Made by a program: the position numbers and the translations under genes
The notes under the pieces: model-generated
What the model was told of the DNA's origin: nothing
The model's input: the letters and a program-made list of their open reading frames with translations, nothing else
Database searches by the model: none
In this document: positions 62,929 to 64,000 of the stretch, one piece after another
How positions within the stretch are numbered: the first letter of the stretch is position 1
Layout of the letters: every line of letters begins with the position of its first letter
Assembly (NCBI RefSeq): GCF_030125375.1
Contig: NZ_JASJUU010000003.1
Span: 448,247 to 512,246 of the forward strand
Source of the DNA: Pseudoalteromonas umbrosa
GTDB taxonomy: Bacteria; Pseudomonadota; Gammaproteobacteria; Enterobacterales; Alteromonadaceae
Direction: 5' to 3'
DNA: 64,000 bases

Positions 62929-63633
62929 TTAGCTAATTGTATCTAATTCATTTAATTCACTGGGCACTGCTAGGTTTTCAAACCCCCAATGGTCTTTTAT
63001 TGGTAATGGATAACCTTGATCTACTTGACTGCAAGATTTATCAGAGTACCGAATATATTGGTCGCCTTTAAACATATAGGTTTTGCCATTAGGAAGGACG
63101 GCGATAGCATCAATACCTTCGAGAAACTCTTTAGGTAAGTTTTTCCCCCAATTGCCAGCAATTTTTTTTGGGTATCCAGGATCAACAGATGTTGCATTGA
63201 GATCTGAGTAGCGATAATAACTATCGCCCTTAAACACATAAGTTTTATTATTGAGTAATGTAGCCATTGCATCGAACCCTGTTAACTTTAACTCGGGCGC
63301 AATATCTCCCCAATTGTCGGCAATTAATGCGGGGTAGCCTTTGTCTATAACGGTGGCATTATTATCTGAATACCTCAGGTAATGCTCACCTTTTGTGACA
63401 TAGGTTTTTTTATTCGGCAATGTCGCCATTGAATCAAATCCAGTTGCAAAAGAGCCAATACTTTCATTAAACCCCCAGTTTCCAACGAGCTCTTTTGGAT
63501 AGCCTTCATCTACTTTAGTTCCATTTTTATCTGAGTATCGAACATACCATTTACCTTTTGTGATGTATGTTTTTTGATTTGGAAGCACATTAATGGAGTC
63601 TATTCCAGAGTTAAAAAAATCAGTAAAGTTCAT
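62929..63633 (-). CDS. hemopexin-repeat protein (four repeats)
   Basis: A 234-aa protein made of four hemopexin-like repeats of about 50 residues, each with the pattern 'GID/FDA+ATLPNxKTYxxKGxxYxRYSD ... VDxGYPxxIxxNWG'. The start MNFTDFFNSGIDSIN at 63633 has AAGGAAA before it; a longer frame to 63735 adds 34 poor residues and is rejected. There is no signal peptide, so it is cytoplasmic or exported by another route. Such four-bladed propellers bind ligands or partner proteins (as in photopexin or seed albumins); no catalytic domain is attached. An 11-bp palindrome upstream suggests control. Confidence 0.85.
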   Translation of the reverse strand: MNFTDFFNSGIDSINVLPNQKTYITKGKWYVRYSDKNGTKVDEGYPKELVGNWGFNESIGSFATGFDSMATLPNKKTYVTKGEHYLRYSDNNATVIDKGYPALIADNWGDIAPELKLTGFDAMATLLNNKTYVFKGDSYYRYSDLNATSVDPGYPKKIAGNWGKNLPKEFLEGIDAIAVLPNGKTYMFKGDQYIRYSDKSCSQVDQGYPLPIKDHWGFENLAVPSELNELDTIS

Positions 63634-63745
63634 GTTATTTCCTTTAGAAATGGTTGTCAGATAGCTGTTCAACATCAGCATGTTTGTTCCAGCTTGGTTT
63701 AGGTTTGAAATTAACATTAGACTCCAACCTACCAATTTCTATTAC

Positions 63746-63770
63746 ACTTAATTACATTGTGTAATTAAGT
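63746..63770. promoter_or_regulatory. perfect inverted repeat, possible operator
   Basis: ACTTAATTACA-TTG-TGTAATTAAGT, 11-bp arms, between the hemopexin gene and the rightward gene at 63894. Its symmetry and position suggest a repressor site, of the kind MarR- or TetR-type proteins use, controlling one or both divergent genes. Confidence 0.55.
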
Positions 63771-63893
63771 TAAGTAATCAAACGGCACCTTTAACTCTAG
63801 CTAAAAATCTATTTTTTCATTTACAGGACAAAACTTAACCTTTGAAGTTAGAATACATAAAGACGAGTTGAGTAAATTAAAAAAGGAAGTAAA

Positions 63894-64000
63894 TTGAGTA
63901 TTCATGAACATAGTGAGTTCTGGTCAATAGCATTCGAAAGTGAAGACTTTTCCACTGAAGAATTCATATCTAAAGAGTTTGAAAGCTGTATTTTCAAGGG
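63894..64000 (+). CDS. start of a gene running off the window, maybe pentapeptide-repeat
   Basis: A TTG start with AAAGGAAG upstream opens a frame that is still open at the window edge (MSIHEHSEFWSIAFESEDFS, then TEEFISKEFESCIFKG). The pattern F-E-S-C-I-F-K is like the first units of pentapeptide-repeat (A(N/D)LXX) proteins such as Qnr, but only 35 residues are available. It is divergent from the hemopexin gene. Confidence 0.45.
   Translation, partial: MSIHEHSEFWSIAFESEDFSTEEFISKEFESCIFK

Noticed and set aside
1..64000. tRNA or rRNA genes
   Set aside because: No cloverleaf-like T-loop and anticodon arrangement or rRNA sequence was found on either strand by reading; a profile search would be needed to exclude unusual ones.

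Overview
The window reads as a marine gammaproteobacterial chromosome, most like Pseudoalteromonas or another Alteromonadales. This is inferred from the AT-rich base use, the his operon with a bifunctional hisB and hisIE, a DinG-type yoaA next to tsaB, TonB receptors, many secreted peptidases and the kinds of accessory genes present. No tRNA, rRNA or CRISPR array was found. The first and last genes are cut by the window edges.

Layout. 1-14 kb: an M61 peptidase, a DUF1232 protein, a small orphan peptide that looks like a double-glycine RiPP precursor (3157-3309), a galactofuranose pair (glycosyltransferase plus glf), a lipoprotein, and the complete his operon hisLGDCBHA-F-IE on the minus strand. 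The operon has a readable His-rich leader peptide and attenuator. 14-32 kb: ordinary chromosomal genes. These are yoaA-tsaB, an EAL phosphodiesterase with a PTS-EIIC-like membrane part, a desaturase, secreted proteins, an ArsR-controlled NIPSNAP/monooxygenase cluster, M24 and S9 peptidases and an AraC regulator.

32-50 kb is the accessory region. It is built from displaced Rhs C-terminal tips, each followed by a likely immunity gene (Rhs tip 1 with a small membrane protein; Rhs tip 2, lipase-like, with a lipoprotein), plus orphan lipoprotein or secreted genes. Cassettes end in a shared module: a GCCCCAGC hairpin terminator, then GGTC units spaced 21-23 bp, and in two copies a long palindrome. 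Complete and truncated copies of a REP-associated Y1 transposase (RAYT) are interleaved. Between the two Rhs tips lies a mobile module with four translationally coupled genes (IS21-like DDE transposase, IstB ATPase, an unknown 166-aa protein and a tyrosine recombinase lacking one catalytic His), accompanied by an excisionase-like protein and a 352-aa unknown. It is followed by a two-gene Gabija-type anti-phage system. I regard this locus as the most interesting part of the window.

50-64 kb: two small secreted proteins, an unlisted 47-aa membrane protein, a peptide deformylase, and a likely phosphorus-scavenging regulon. In the regulon a GntR/UTRA repressor has three TGGT-N4-ACCA operators placed in front of an MFS transporter, itself and a TonB receptor; a PhoD-like and a PhoA-like phosphatase follow. 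The window ends with a four-repeat hemopexin protein divergent from a truncated, possibly pentapeptide-repeat gene.
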